A stretch of DNA of 64,000 nt from Pseudonocardia sp. DSM 110487 (GTDB taxonomy: Bacteria > Actinomycetota > Actinomycetes > Mycobacteriales > Pseudonocardiaceae). Numbering within the stretch: position 1 is the first letter of the stretch; each line of letters opens with the position of its first letter. Under the pieces are notes generated by a model. The model saw nothing but the letters and a program-made list of their open reading frames with translations, searched no databases and was not told the DNA's origin. The translations under genes and the position numbers were made by a program. Of this stretch, positions 54,199 through 62,604 are shown in pieces. The stretch lies in NCBI RefSeq assembly GCF_019468565.1, contig NZ_CP080521.1, positions 6,448,001-6,512,000 of the forward strand. Reading direction: 5' to 3'.

Positions 54199-55067
54199 CA
54201 GCCCGCGTCCGTCCCGCCGCCGCCCGCGCGGGCCCCTGTGCCCGTCCCGGCGGTCTGGCCGGCCCGGTCCCGAGTCGGCTCGCCGCCGTCCACCTCGGGC
54301 GTGCCTTCCTCCTCCGGCTCCGGAGCCGCCAGCTGCGCCGTGCCGTCGCGGGTCGTCTCGTCGCGGGCGGCCTCGTCGGGTGTCGGCTCGTCGCGGGCCG
54401 CCTCGTCGGGTGTCGACTCGTCGCGGGCCGCCTCGCCGGGTGTCGTGCCGCCCGGCTCCGCCCCCTCCGTGCCGCCTTCAGCGGGCGGCTGCGCGCCCTC
54501 GGGCGGCGCGGGTGGGGCCGGTGGCGGCGGGGCGACCGCCGCCCGCGGCTGCCCGACGACCTCGACGTTCCCGTCGGGGGCCACGACGAGTCGCGCCGGA
54601 TCCCGCACCGGCACCATGCCCAGCTCGCCTGCGCGGCGAGCCAGCTCGGGCGCCGAGGCGAGCACGGCGACCTCCTGCTTGAGCCGCTCGGCCTGCTCGC
54701 TCAGCACCCGCGCCTCCGCGGTGGCGTCCTGCAACCGGTAGGAGTCGGCGGCCGCAGCCGTCGACAGCCACAGCGTGGCCACCAGCCCGACGGCGAGCAG
54801 CACCATGATCAGCAGCACGAACTGCGGCCGGCCGGCGGGGGACGCGGTCCGCACTCCCGCGACGCGCCGCACCCGCTCGTCACGGCGCGCGTACGCCTTC
54901 TGCTGGGCCGACCGGCGCGTGGACTGCCCCGCCCCGGCCGCGGGATCGGAGACGGGCGCGGCCGACGGGGCGACGACGGTGTCGTCGGCGAAGCCCCGCT
55001 GCGCCGGGATGGCCGCGGTGCGGCCACGGACGGCGGTGCGCCCGCGCTCGGTGACCGGAGCACTCAT
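54198..55067 (-). CDS. ftsL: FtsL-like septal protein with repetitive C-terminal tail
   Basis: A 289-residue bitopic protein in the usual place of ftsL, between rsmH and ftsI. After ~85 cytosolic residues rich in Arg, Ala and Ser comes one membrane helix (FVLLIMVLLAVGLVATLWLS), then a short coiled coil (QDATAEARVLSEQAERLKQE) and the FtsL-type LASAPELARRAGELGMVPV. Sequence identity of FtsL is always low, so position and topology carry the call. The last ~110 residues are a Pro/Glu/Thr-rich tail containing three 10-residue repeats (RDEPTPDEAA type), outside the cell. It overlaps the ftsI start by one base. Confidence 0.85.
   Translation of the reverse strand: MSAPVTERGRTAVRGRTAAIPAQRGFADDTVVAPSAAPVSDPAAGAGQSTRRSAQQKAYARRDERVRRVAGVRTASPAGRPQFVLLIMVLLAVGLVATLWLSTAAAADSYRLQDATAEARVLSEQAERLKQEVAVLASAPELARRAGELGMVPVRDPARLVVAPDGNVEVVGQPRAAVAPPPPAPPAPPEGAQPPAEGGTEGAEPGGTTPGEAARDESTPDEAARDEPTPDEAARDETTRDGTAQLAAPEPEEEGTPEVDGGEPTRDRAGQTAGTGTGARAGGGGTDAG
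54361..54450 (-). repeat. three 30-bp in-frame repeats in the ftsL-like gene
   Basis: Units 54361-54390, 54391-54420 and 54421-54450 are nearly identical (each begins TCGCGGGC on the plus strand). Read on the minus strand they encode ten-residue units of the DEAARDExTP type. The exact 30-bp length keeps the frame, so copy number can vary without breaking the gene. Confidence 0.9.
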
Positions 55068-55098
55068 GACACCACCACCACCACTTCCTGCTGGACCG

Positions 55099-56079
55099 TC
55101 ACGCCGCCTCCCGGATGCGCTCGGCGGCACGCAGGCGGACCGGCGCCGCCCGCGGGTTCTCCCTGATCTCTTCCTCGGTCGCCTGCTCGGCACCTCTGGT
55201 GAGCAGGCGCAGCTCCGGCCCGTGCCCCGGCAGCTCGACCGGGAGGTCCACCGGCGTGCGGGACGACGCGCCCGCCGCGAGCTCCCGCTTGACCATGCGG
55301 TCCTCCAGCGAGTGGTAGGCGAGCACGACGATCCGCCCGCCGACGGCGAGCGCGTCGACGGCGGCGGGCAACGCGGCACGCAGCGCGTCCAGCTCGCCGT
55401 TGACCTCGATCCGCAACGCCTGGAACGTGCGCTTCGCGGGGTGACCGCCGGTTCGCCGGGACGCGGCGGGGACCACGTCGTAGAGCAGCTCGACGAGCTC
55501 GCTGCTGCGCTGCAGCGGCGCCTTGGCCCGCCTGCGCGCGACGGCGGCCGCAATCCGGCCGGCGAAGCGCTCCTCGCCGTATTCGCGCAGCACCCGGGCC
55601 AGTTCGGGCACCGAGTAGGAGTTGAGGACCTCGGCCGCGGTGGGACCCGTGGTCGGGTCCATCCGCATGTCGAGGTCGGCGTCGCGTGAGTAGGAGAAGC
55701 CGCGCTCCTCCGCGTCGAGTTGCAGTGACGAGACACCGAGGTCGAACAGCACGCCGTCGACCCGGGGAAGCCCCAGTTCCCCGAGCACGTCGGCGATGCG
55801 GTCGTACACGGCGTGCACGAGGTGGATCCGGTCGGCGTGGGCCGCGAGCCTGCGCCCGGCCATCGCGAGCGCCTCCGGGTCGCGGTCGAGCCCCACCAGC
55901 GTGAGCCGGGGATGCTCGGCGAGCAGCGCCGCGGCGTGCCCACCGAGACCGAGGGTGGCGTCGACGAGGACGGCCGGCCGGTCGGCGAGCGCGGGGCGCA
56001 GCAGTTCGGCGACCCGGGGCAGGGCCACGGGGACGTGCCTGGCCCCAGCTGGCCCGCCCTCGTGGTTGTGCTGCCCCAC
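55099..56079 (-). CDS. rsmH: 16S rRNA m4C1402 methyltransferase
   Basis: A 326-residue SAM methyltransferase (MraW) that modifies C1402 of 16S rRNA. The N-terminal SAM loop is LVDATLGLGGHAAALLAEHP, then GLDRDPEAL and VLFDLGVSSLQLD, DLDMRMDP and the C-terminal VVLAYHSLEDRMVK, all typical. The GTG start at 56079 has GGGAGGTG upstream. It follows mraZ by 173 bases, the standard order of the division cluster. Confidence 0.95.
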   Translation of the reverse strand: MGQHNHEGGPAGARHVPVALPRVAELLRPALADRPAVLVDATLGLGGHAAALLAEHPRLTLVGLDRDPEALAMAGRRLAAHADRIHLVHAVYDRIADVLGELGLPRVDGVLFDLGVSSLQLDAEERGFSYSRDADLDMRMDPTTGPTAAEVLNSYSVPELARVLREYGEERFAGRIAAAVARRRAKAPLQRSSELVELLYDVVPAASRRTGGHPAKRTFQALRIEVNGELDALRAALPAAVDALAVGGRIVVLAYHSLEDRMVKRELAAGASSRTPVDLPVELPGHGPELRLLTRGAEQATEEEIRENPRAAPVRLRAAERIREAA

Positions 56080-56252
56080 CGCACACCTCCCTGCCCCGTG
56101 TCGCCGCCCCCGCGATTGCCCCCGCGCTGGCTACCGGCCCCGTCAATCCCGTGATGCCTCCACCCGGCAGACCTGGCACCGGGGAAGGTGCGCCAGGGCT
56201 ACCGGGTGGGGGCACCGCCGGGTTCGATGTCACCCGCGTACGCCTCGTGCTC

Positions 56253-56684
56253 TCAGATCAATCCGGGGAGCACCTCCTCCTGAGCCTTGGCATAGGTGTC
56301 CTCGTGCTGTTCCTGGTACGTCTGCCAGGCCTCGGCGTCCCAGATCTCGGCGCGGGTGAACGCGCCGATCACCACGCACTCCTTCGTCAGCCCGGCGTAC
56401 CGGCGCAGCTCGGGGGTGATGGCGATGCGCCCCTGGGAGTCGGGGTTCTGCTCGTCGGTGCCGGAGAAGAGGTTGCGCTGGAAGACGCGGGCCGACTCGC
56501 TGGTCAGCGGAGCCGACGCCACCTTCTGCGCGAGCTCGGTGAAGGCGTCTCGCGTGAACACGTACAGGCAGTGGTCCTGCCCCTTCGTGATCATCAGCCC
56601 GCCTCGCAGCTCGTCGCGGAATCTCGCGGGCAACGTGAGCCGCCCCTTGTCGTCCAGCTTCGGGGTGTAGGTGCCGAGAAACAC
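56253..56684 (-). CDS. mraZ: transcriptional regulator MraZ
   Basis: A 143-residue DNA-binding protein that opens the division cluster and represses its own promoter in bacteria where it has been studied. It has two AbrB-like MraZ domains: the first starts MFLGTYTPKLDDKGRLTLPA and the second DQNPDSQGRIAITPELRRYA-like, each with the DxxGR motif. GTG 56684 is chosen because the family begins with MFLG and GGAGGTG lies 6-12 bases upstream. The promoter with its repeat boxes lies 40-75 bases upstream. Confidence 0.95.
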   Translation of the reverse strand: MFLGTYTPKLDDKGRLTLPARFRDELRGGLMITKGQDHCLYVFTRDAFTELAQKVASAPLTSESARVFQRNLFSGTDEQNPDSQGRIAITPELRRYAGLTKECVVIGAFTRAEIWDAEAWQTYQEQHEDTYAKAQEEVLPGLI

Positions 56685-56725
56685 CGGCCCCACCTCCACC
56701 TGCGGCCCCGTTGTGCCCCAGCGAT

Positions 56726-56757
56726 CACCACATTACCCCACTTCGCCCCACCGTCAA
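56726..56757 (-). promoter_or_regulatory. mraZ promoter with MraZ-type boxes
   Basis: On the minus strand TTGACG (56752-56757) and TAATGT (56730-56735) are separated by 16 bases, a good -35/-10 pair. In and beside the spacer are three hexamers GTGGGG (56746-56751), GTGGGG (56736-56741) and GTGGTG (56726-56731), each 10 bp apart. Direct repeats of TGGG-type words with 10-bp period are the known MraZ operator. The site therefore fits autorepression of mraZ and the cluster. Confidence 0.85.
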
Positions 56758-56813
56758 CTCCGACAACCGCTCGGCGATCGGGAAAGAAGGCGGAAAATCC
56801 CTGGTCAGAGCCG

Positions 56814-56829
56814 GTGGGGCAAGGTGGGG
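56814..56829 (+). promoter_or_regulatory. MraZ-type box pair facing moxR (set 1)
   Basis: Two GTGGGG hexamers at 56814-56819 and 56824-56829, 10 bp apart, on the plus strand and 290 bases before the moxR start. Same word and spacing as the mraZ operator but opposite orientation. Confidence 0.55.
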
Positions 56830-56960
56830 GACCACCCGCTCGCGCGACGGCTGACAGACACGGACGGTGAGCATCAGACCCGACCGGACGCCCGATCGAC
56901 CCTGCAACTGCCCGCATTCCGCCCCCCGTACGGCGCACGGAGAGCGCATCGACGGACGTG

Positions 56961-56976
56961 GTGGGGCAGAGTGGGG
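56961..56976 (+). promoter_or_regulatory. MraZ-type box pair facing moxR (set 2)
   Basis: Two GTGGGG hexamers at 56961-56966 and 56971-56976, 10 bp apart, about 140 bases before moxR. The second lies in a small hairpin (GCAGAGT / ACTCTGC, 56966-56985). It matches the mraZ operator in word and spacing. Confidence 0.55.
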
Positions 56977-57059
56977 AAACTCTGCCGTACCCCATCGGAG
57001 GGAGGTACGAGCAGCGGTTTGACAGACTGGACGCGCGTCTCGCCCCCACGGGACGCTGA

Positions 57060-57083
57060 ATGACCACGGAGGAGGTCGCGTGA
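57060..57083 (+). CDS. possible micro-ORF 1 before moxR (7 residues)
   Basis: ATG 57060 opens MTTEEVA and stops at 57081-57083, overlapping the next micro-ORF start (GTGA). It has no clear ribosome binding site of its own. It could be a leader cistron or chance. Confidence 0.25.
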   Translation: MTTEEVA

Positions 57084-57118
57084 CCGAGCTTGCGAGGTCA
57101 CCGGAGGCGCAGTCGTGA
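57080..57118 (+). CDS. possible micro-ORF 2 before moxR (12 residues)
   Basis: GTG 57080 follows the strong site GGAGGAGG (57068-57075) and encodes 12 residues (ending SPEAQS). Its TGA overlaps the moxR GTG start (GTGA, 57115-57118). Good ribosome binding site and exact overlap suggest a translated leader coupled to moxR. It is too short for other evidence. Confidence 0.35.
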   Translation: MTELARSPEAQS

Positions 57119-58113
57119 CCGCCACGAGCAGCCGCCCCGGGCTCGACGGCGACACCGGTGCCGGGCTTGGTGATGTGGCGGACCTGTGTGGCCGGGTCGC
57201 CGGCAACGTGCAGCGGGTCATCGTCGGCAAGCCGGACGTGGTGCGCGTGGCGCTGGTCGCGCTCCTCGCGGAGGGCCACCTGCTCGTGGAGGACGTGCCG
57301 GGCGTCGGCAAGACCTCACTTGCAAAGGCGCTCGCCCGCTCCATCGACTGCTCGGTCAGCCGCGTGCAGTTCACCCCTGACCTGCTTCCGGGCGACATCA
57401 CCGGCCTGTCGGTCTTCAACCGGCAGACGTCGGAGTTCGAGTTCCGCCCCGGCCCCGTCTTCGCCAACATCGTGATCGCCGACGAGATCAACCGCGCGTC
57501 CCCCAAGACGCAGTCGGCGCTGCTGGAGTGCATGGCGGAGCACCAGGTCACCGTCGACGGCGCCACCTACGCGCTCGCCAGCCCGTTCATGGTCGTTGCG
57601 ACGCAGAACCCGATCGAGATGGACGGCACCTACCCGCTCCCCGAGGCCCAGCGCGACCGCTTCACCGCGCGCGTCAGCGTCGGCTACCCCGACCTCGCGG
57701 CCGAGCTCGCCATGGTCGAGGAGCACAGCGCGGCCGAACCGCTCGACATGCTGCGCCCGGTCACCGACGCCCGTCGGGTGCGCATGGTGATCGACGCCGT
57801 CCGCCGGGTCCGGGTCAGCCCCGAGGTGCGCCAGTACTGCGTGGAGCTGGTCGGCACCACCCGCCGCATCCCCGACGTGCGGCTCGGCGCGTCCCCAAGG
57901 GCCACGCTGCAGCTCGTGCGAGCGGCGAGGGCGCAGGCCGCGCTCGCCGGCCGCGGCTTCGTGGTGCCCGACGACGTGCAGGCCGTTGCGGTACCGGTAC
58001 TGGCCCACCGGCTGCTGCTCACCCCCGACGCGCTGGCCTCCCGCCGCTCCGCCGTCGACATCGTCCGCAGCCTGCTCGGCCGCCACCCGGTACCGGCGCC
58101 CCGGGGCAGCTGA
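57115..58113 (+). CDS. MoxR-family AAA+ ATPase
   Basis: A 332-residue AAA+ ATPase. Walker A is VPGVGKTSLAKALA (about residues 62-75), Walker B VIADEINRASPKTQSALLEC, sensor 1 VVATQNPIE and the arginine finger region is in PLPEAQRDRF. MoxR proteins act as chaperones that insert cofactors or activate partner proteins, often with DUF58 proteins. GTG 57115 has GGAGG at 57103-57107. The DUF58 gene follows after 2 bases and the transglutaminase overlaps it, so the three form an operon. It is divergent from mraZ. Confidence 0.92.
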   Translation: MTATSSRPGLDGDTGAGLGDVADLCGRVAGNVQRVIVGKPDVVRVALVALLAEGHLLVEDVPGVGKTSLAKALARSIDCSVSRVQFTPDLLPGDITGLSVFNRQTSEFEFRPGPVFANIVIADEINRASPKTQSALLECMAEHQVTVDGATYALASPFMVVATQNPIEMDGTYPLPEAQRDRFTARVSVGYPDLAAELAMVEEHSAAEPLDMLRPVTDARRVRMVIDAVRRVRVSPEVRQYCVELVGTTRRIPDVRLGASPRATLQLVRAARAQAALAGRGFVVPDDVQAVAVPVLAHRLLLTPDALASRRSAVDIVRSLLGRHPVPAPRGS

Positions 58114-58115
58114 GG

Positions 58116-59360
58116 GTGGCGCCCGGCAGCCGATTCTCCGGCCTCACCACCCGCGGGCGCTGCCTGCTCGCGGGCGGTGGCGCCACCACCGTGTGCGCCG
58201 TCATCCTCGACGAGCGCGACCTGCTGCGCGTCGGCGTGTTCGTCGCGCTACTGCCGCTGCTCGCCCTGCTGCTCGCATCCCGCACCCGCCGCACGGTCCG
58301 GGTCGAGCGCGCCCTGGAACCACCGCGAGGGCCGGTCGGCTCGCCCGTCGACGTCGAGCTGCGGCTCGAGGGCGGCCCGCTGCTCGGGGCGCTGCGGCTG
58401 GTCGACGCCGCACCCGACGCCGCGGGCCCGCAGGCCGACGCCCCACCGCGCTTCACGGTGCATCGGCTCTCCAGCCGCGGCACCGCCACACTGACCTATC
58501 CCCTGCGGCCCGTGCTGCGGGGCGTGCACCGGGTCGGCCCGCTCACCGGCACCGCCACCGACCCGCTCGGCCTCGCCGAGTTCGACCAGGAGCTCGCCGG
58601 GCCGCAGCGGCTGGTCGTCCTCCCCCGGGTCGTCGCGCTGCGCGGAGTGCCGCCCGCGCTGGGCGCGGGCGAGGGCACGGCGGGCGCGGCACTCAACCAC
58701 CAGGGCCAGGGCACCACCGACGTGCTGGTCCGCCCCTACCGGCAGGGCGACGAGCTGCGCCGGGTGCACTGGCGCAGCAGCGCCCGGCACGACGAGCTGA
58801 TGGTGCGGCTCGAGGAGCGGCCGTGGCGTGGCGGGATGACCCTGCTGCTGGACCGCCGCGACGCCGCCCATCGCGGGCGGGGCGCCGACTCGAGCCTCGA
58901 GTTCGCCGTCAGCTTCGCGGCCAGCGTGTGCATGCACCTCTTCGCCCGTGGCGAGCCCGTCACCCTCGTCGCCGAGGACGGCGTCGAGCTCACCCCGCCG
59001 GGCTCGGCGTCCGGCCGCGAGCAGCTGCTCGACGCGCTCGCCGGCCTCCGCCCGTCCGCCCGCGGCGACCTCGCGGGGCCGGAGCTCACGGCGGGTGCCG
59101 AGGTGCTCGCCGTGCTGGGCGCGGTCGCCCCGGGCCAGATCGAGGCGCTGTGCTCGCGGCACCCGGCCGGGGGCCACGCCGTGCTCTGCGACACCGCCAC
59201 CTGGGATCCGGCGGGCGGCCGCAGCAGCGCCGCCGAGAGCTCCTCCGCGCTGCGGCGCGCCGGCTGGCACGTCGCGGTGGCCACCGCGGCGATGACGCCC
59301 GCCCAGGTGTGGGACCAGCTGGTGGCAGGCGCGGCACCCGCCTTCTCGGGGCGACGATGA
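58116..59360 (+). CDS. DUF58-domain membrane protein
   Basis: A 414-residue protein with two N-terminal hydrophobic segments (LLAGGGATTVCAVIL and VGVFVALLPLLALLLAS), then a hydrophilic domain. The DUF58 core reads GTTDVLVRPYRQGDELRRVH and continues WRSSARHDELMVRLEE, the conserved heart of the family; a von Willebrand-like fold is expected nearby. GTG 58116 lies 2 bases after the moxR stop. DUF58 proteins work with MoxR ATPases, possibly as substrate or adaptor. Its stop overlaps the transglutaminase start (ATGA). Confidence 0.88.
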   Translation: MAPGSRFSGLTTRGRCLLAGGGATTVCAVILDERDLLRVGVFVALLPLLALLLASRTRRTVRVERALEPPRGPVGSPVDVELRLEGGPLLGALRLVDAAPDAAGPQADAPPRFTVHRLSSRGTATLTYPLRPVLRGVHRVGPLTGTATDPLGLAEFDQELAGPQRLVVLPRVVALRGVPPALGAGEGTAGAALNHQGQGTTDVLVRPYRQGDELRRVHWRSSARHDELMVRLEERPWRGGMTLLLDRRDAAHRGRGADSSLEFAVSFAASVCMHLFARGEPVTLVAEDGVELTPPGSASGREQLLDALAGLRPSARGDLAGPELTAGAEVLAVLGAVAPGQIEALCSRHPAGGHAVLCDTATWDPAGGRSSAAESSSALRRAGWHVAVATAAMTPAQVWDQLVAGAAPAFSGRR

Positions 59361-61744
59361 CGCGATCGGCCACCCCACCGCCGCGCCGGGATCCAGGGCC
59401 TCCGCCGCCCGGCAGGCGAACGACCGCGCAGGTGCCCCGCCAGCGTCCACCCGCCCCCGACCCGGCACCGGCGACGCCCACCGCGAGTCCGTCCGCGGCG
59501 AAACCGGCCCCGTCCGACGCCCCGGCCCGTCGCGTCCCGTGGGTCGCCACGCTCGCGGCCGGGCTGGCGGTGCTGCTGGCCGGCGGGCCGGTCACCGCCG
59601 TCGTCCAGGGAGGCTCCTGGTTCGGCTACGCGCTCGTGGCCGTCGTGGTCGTGGTCGCCGTCGCCCTGCTGCTGCACCGCTTCGGCGCGGTCGTCACCGT
59701 GATCGGCCAGTCCGCGGCGGTGCTCGTCGTCGTCACGATCTTCTTCGCCGACGGCGCGCTGCTCGGTTTCCTGCCGGGCCCCGCGGCGTTCGGGCACTTC
59801 GGCGCGCTCGTCGCGGGCGCGGGCCAGCAGATCGACACCAGCACGGCGCCCGTAGCGGCCACCCCGGAGATCCTCTTCCTCACCACGGTCGCGTTCGGGC
59901 TGCTCACGATCGGCGTGCACGTCGCCGCCGTCAGCGCCGGAGCCCCCGCCGCGGCGGGCGTGCCGCTGCTCGCGGTCTTCGCGGTACCCGCGGCGCTGGC
60001 CGACCAGCTCCTCCCGTGGTGGGCGATGGCGGGCGCGGCGGCGGGGTTCGGCGTCCTCCTGGTCGCCGCGGGCGGGTTGCACAGCCAGCTCACCGGCGGC
60101 ACAGCGCTCGTCGCCGGTGCCGTCGTCGTGGCGCTCGGCGTCGGCGTCATCACGCCGTTCATCGGCACGGCCGGGCGGTTCGCGGGCGGCGGCGGGGGCG
60201 GGGCGGCCGGCTCGATCGGCCTCACTCCGTTCACGGCGCTGCGCGGCCAGCTCGAGCAGACCACCCCGTCCGAGCTGTTCGAGGTGCGCGGCCTCACCCG
60301 CCCCACGTACCTGCGCGCCCTGACTCTGCGCCAGTTCGTCGCGGACAGGGGGTGGGAGGCCACCCGGCCGGCACCGGGGATCCCGCTACCCGGTCCGGTG
60401 CAGCAGCAGCCGGACGTGCCGGGCGAGTTCGTCGACGTCCGGATCACCAACGATGCCTACCGCGACTACTGGCTCCCGCTCTACGGCGAGCCCATCGACG
60501 TCGCCGATCTGCCCGAGACGCAGTGGCTGTACGACGCGGCCAGCGGCACCGGCTACACGGGGCGTCCCCGCCAGGAGGACGGCTGGCGGCAGCGCGCGAT
60601 CCTCCCCACCCCGGCGATGCAGGACCTGCGTGCGGCACAGGGCATCGACGGCGTGGGCCTCGAGTACCTCGACACCACCGGGGTGGACCCACGCGTCGGC
60701 CAGATCGCGCAGGAGGTCATCGGCAGCGCCGGGCCCGGGTTCGACCGCGTGTTCGCCATCCAGAACTGGTTCGCGGGGCCCGGCTCGCAGTTCACCTACA
60801 GCCTCCAGACCGCGCCCGGCTCCGGCGACGACGCGCTCGTCGAGTTCCTGACGGCCGGCAAGACCGGCTACTGCGAACAGTTCGCCTCGGCGATGGCCGT
60901 GATGCTGCGGATGGTCGGCGTGCCGTCACGGGTCGCCGTCGGATTCACGGCGGGCGTGGACCAGGGTGACCACCGCACGATCACCACCGCCGACGCGCAC
61001 GCATGGGTGGAGGCGTGGTTCCCACGCATCGGCTGGACCGCCTTCGACCCCACCCCGCTCACCGACGGCCGCCGGATCGACCCGCCCTACGTCGAGGAGG
61101 CCGAGGCCGAGCAGGCGGGCCAGGAGAGCGCGCAGGCCGAGGAGCCGGTGACGCCCGAGCCGCAGTCCGGCGACGACCAGGCCGACCCCGAGCCCACCTC
61201 GCCAGAGCCGACGGAGCCACAGGCCGCGCCATCGATCGCGTCGCCGGGAATCGACATCCCGCTGTGGCCGTTCGCCGCCGCACTCGTGGCGATCGTCGTC
61301 GCACTGGTGCCGGCCACGATGCGGATCCGCGATCGCAGGCGCCGTCTCGCCGCGGTGGCGCGTGGCGGCGCCGATGCCGCGGGCGCGGGCTGGGAGGAGC
61401 TACTGGCGGAGTCGACCGACCGCGGTGCCGAGTGCCCGCCGAGCGACACCGTCCGCGCCGCCGCCCGCCGTCTGGTGCGCGAACACCACCTCGAGCCGGA
61501 AGCGCAGCAGGCGCTGCGCCAGGTCATCGGCGCGGTCGAGGCGAGCTGGTACGGCGGAACCCACCCCCGGTCGGGCGAACTCGACGAGCCGGTGCGCGCC
61601 GTGGCGGCCGGGATCGCGGCACGGAGCGGGCTGTCACTGCGCGGCCGGTTGCTGCCCCGTTCGGTGGTGCAACGGGTGCGGGAACGCCGGTCCCAGAACC
61701 GTGCCGGTGCGGGCGCCGGCTCCGAGGCCGTCACCACCCGCTGA
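59357..61744 (+). CDS. DUF3488/transglutaminase-like membrane protein
   Basis: A 795-residue membrane protein. The N-terminal ~70 residues are Pro/Ala-rich and cytosolic; about seven hydrophobic helices follow (about 60-300). The external domain contains a transglutaminase-like core with the triad Cys in KTGYCEQFASAMAVMLR, His in DAHAWVEAWF and Asp in FDPTP. A Glu/Pro-rich acidic linker (about 570-630) leads to a last membrane helix and a C-terminal cytosolic domain. The MoxR-DUF58-transglutaminase trio is recurrent in actinobacteria; whether this enzyme cross-links or hydrolyses envelope peptides is unknown. ATG 59357 overlaps the DUF58 stop. Confidence 0.9.
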   Translation: MTRSATPPPRRDPGPPPPGRRTTAQVPRQRPPAPDPAPATPTASPSAAKPAPSDAPARRVPWVATLAAGLAVLLAGGPVTAVVQGGSWFGYALVAVVVVVAVALLLHRFGAVVTVIGQSAAVLVVVTIFFADGALLGFLPGPAAFGHFGALVAGAGQQIDTSTAPVAATPEILFLTTVAFGLLTIGVHVAAVSAGAPAAAGVPLLAVFAVPAALADQLLPWWAMAGAAAGFGVLLVAAGGLHSQLTGGTALVAGAVVVALGVGVITPFIGTAGRFAGGGGGGAAGSIGLTPFTALRGQLEQTTPSELFEVRGLTRPTYLRALTLRQFVADRGWEATRPAPGIPLPGPVQQQPDVPGEFVDVRITNDAYRDYWLPLYGEPIDVADLPETQWLYDAASGTGYTGRPRQEDGWRQRAILPTPAMQDLRAAQGIDGVGLEYLDTTGVDPRVGQIAQEVIGSAGPGFDRVFAIQNWFAGPGSQFTYSLQTAPGSGDDALVEFLTAGKTGYCEQFASAMAVMLRMVGVPSRVAVGFTAGVDQGDHRTITTADAHAWVEAWFPRIGWTAFDPTPLTDGRRIDPPYVEEAEAEQAGQESAQAEEPVTPEPQSGDDQADPEPTSPEPTEPQAAPSIASPGIDIPLWPFAAALVAIVVALVPATMRIRDRRRRLAAVARGGADAAGAGWEELLAESTDRGAECPPSDTVRAAARRLVREHHLEPEAQQALRQVIGAVEASWYGGTHPRSGELDEPVRAVAAGIAARSGLSLRGRLLPRSVVQRVRERRSQNRAGAGAGSEAVTTR

Positions 61745-61774
61745 CAACGCGGCGCCGGCCTGCCGACGCGACGA

Positions 61775-61813
61775 CAGACTCCGCACATACCGGAACGGGA
61801 TGTGCGGAGTCTG
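61775..61813. terminator. hairpin between transglutaminase and DUF3040 genes
   Basis: CAGACTCCGCACAT (61775-61788) and its exact reverse complement (61800-61813) form a 14-bp stem with an 11-base loop, located 31 bases after one stop codon and 17 bases before the other. Suits a bidirectional terminator for convergent genes. Confidence 0.75.
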
Positions 61814-61830
61814 TGGGATGCGTGAGGCGG

Positions 61831-62211
61831 CTATTCCTGCTCGAAGCGGCGGCGGAAGCGCTCTTCCATCCGGCCGGTGAAGCGGTTCTTGTCCGGCTCG
61901 GCGTTCTTCGCGGGTGCGGCCTGGCCGTTCGCGCCCACCGAGGTGACGGCGAGTACGGCTCCTCCGAGCATCATGAGGAACCCGATCACGCTGACAACCG
62001 GGAAGCTGCCCAGCCACAGCTGCTGCACGGCGACGCCGACGACGAGCAGCACGAGTCCGACGACGAACAGCGCCACGCCCTGGAGGCGGCGGCGGCGCGT
62101 CGGCTTGCGCAACCGTCCACCACGTACGGTCGACGCGAACTTCGGGTCCTCGGCGTAGAGAGCGCGCTCGATCTGTTCGAGCAGCCGCTGCTCGTGCTCG
62201 GAGAGGGGCAC
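61831..62211 (-). CDS. DUF3040 membrane protein
   Basis: A 126-residue protein of an actinobacteria-specific family. It begins MPLSEHEQRLLEQIERALYA, continues with DPKFASTV, then a basic stretch (RLRKPTRRRR) and two hydrophobic helices (LFVVGLVLLVVGVAV and SVIGFLMMLGGAVLAVT), ending in a charged tail. Function is unknown, but members are found near the division cluster. GTG 62211 is chosen over an upstream in-frame ATG (62235) because it gives the family N-terminus and has GGAGGTGA 6 bases before it. Confidence 0.9.
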   Translation of the reverse strand: MPLSEHEQRLLEQIERALYAEDPKFASTVRGGRLRKPTRRRRLQGVALFVVGLVLLVVGVAVQQLWLGSFPVVSVIGFLMMLGGAVLAVTSVGANGQAAPAKNAEPDKNRFTGRMEERFRRRFEQE

Positions 62212-62604
62212 GGCTTCACCTCCGGCACTGTTCATCCTGTCGGGTCATATTCCATGGTGCCGGAACGACGCGACGAGCGCCCAGGCTGGGCGTCTGATGA
62301 TGAGGATACGAGCCAGAAGCCCCGCCGACTACCCGGACTCGTCGAGCGGACGGGTCGATCTTTCCGGATCACCGGATGCACAGGGTGATCGGCACCCCCT
62401 CGGTGCCCTCCGATCGACGTCATCGCAGGTGTGAGACCTGGGAACGGATCAGGAGGCGGACCGGGCACCGCGCGTGCCTAGTCCGTCACATCAAGTCCGC
62501 TCGTCGCGACATTCCCGTGTCCCAACCGTGATCGCTTCGTGATCAGCCTCGAGCGGTAGCCGAGCGGTTGCCCCGATGCGCCGAGCGCGCCCCGGGGGTC
62601 GGCG
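62212..62604. other. gene-free region before DUF3040 gene
   Basis: A 393-bp stretch between two minus-strand genes. It should contain the DUF3040 promoter. I see a few GATC-rich words (for example CGTGATCGCTTCGTGATCA at 62527-62545) but no clear hairpin, repeat or coding frame. Confidence 0.4.

Noticed and set aside
62212..62604. Riboswitch or small RNA in the region upstream of the DUF3040 gene
   Set aside because: GATC-rich words suggested structure, but no conserved motif or stable hairpin was found by eye.
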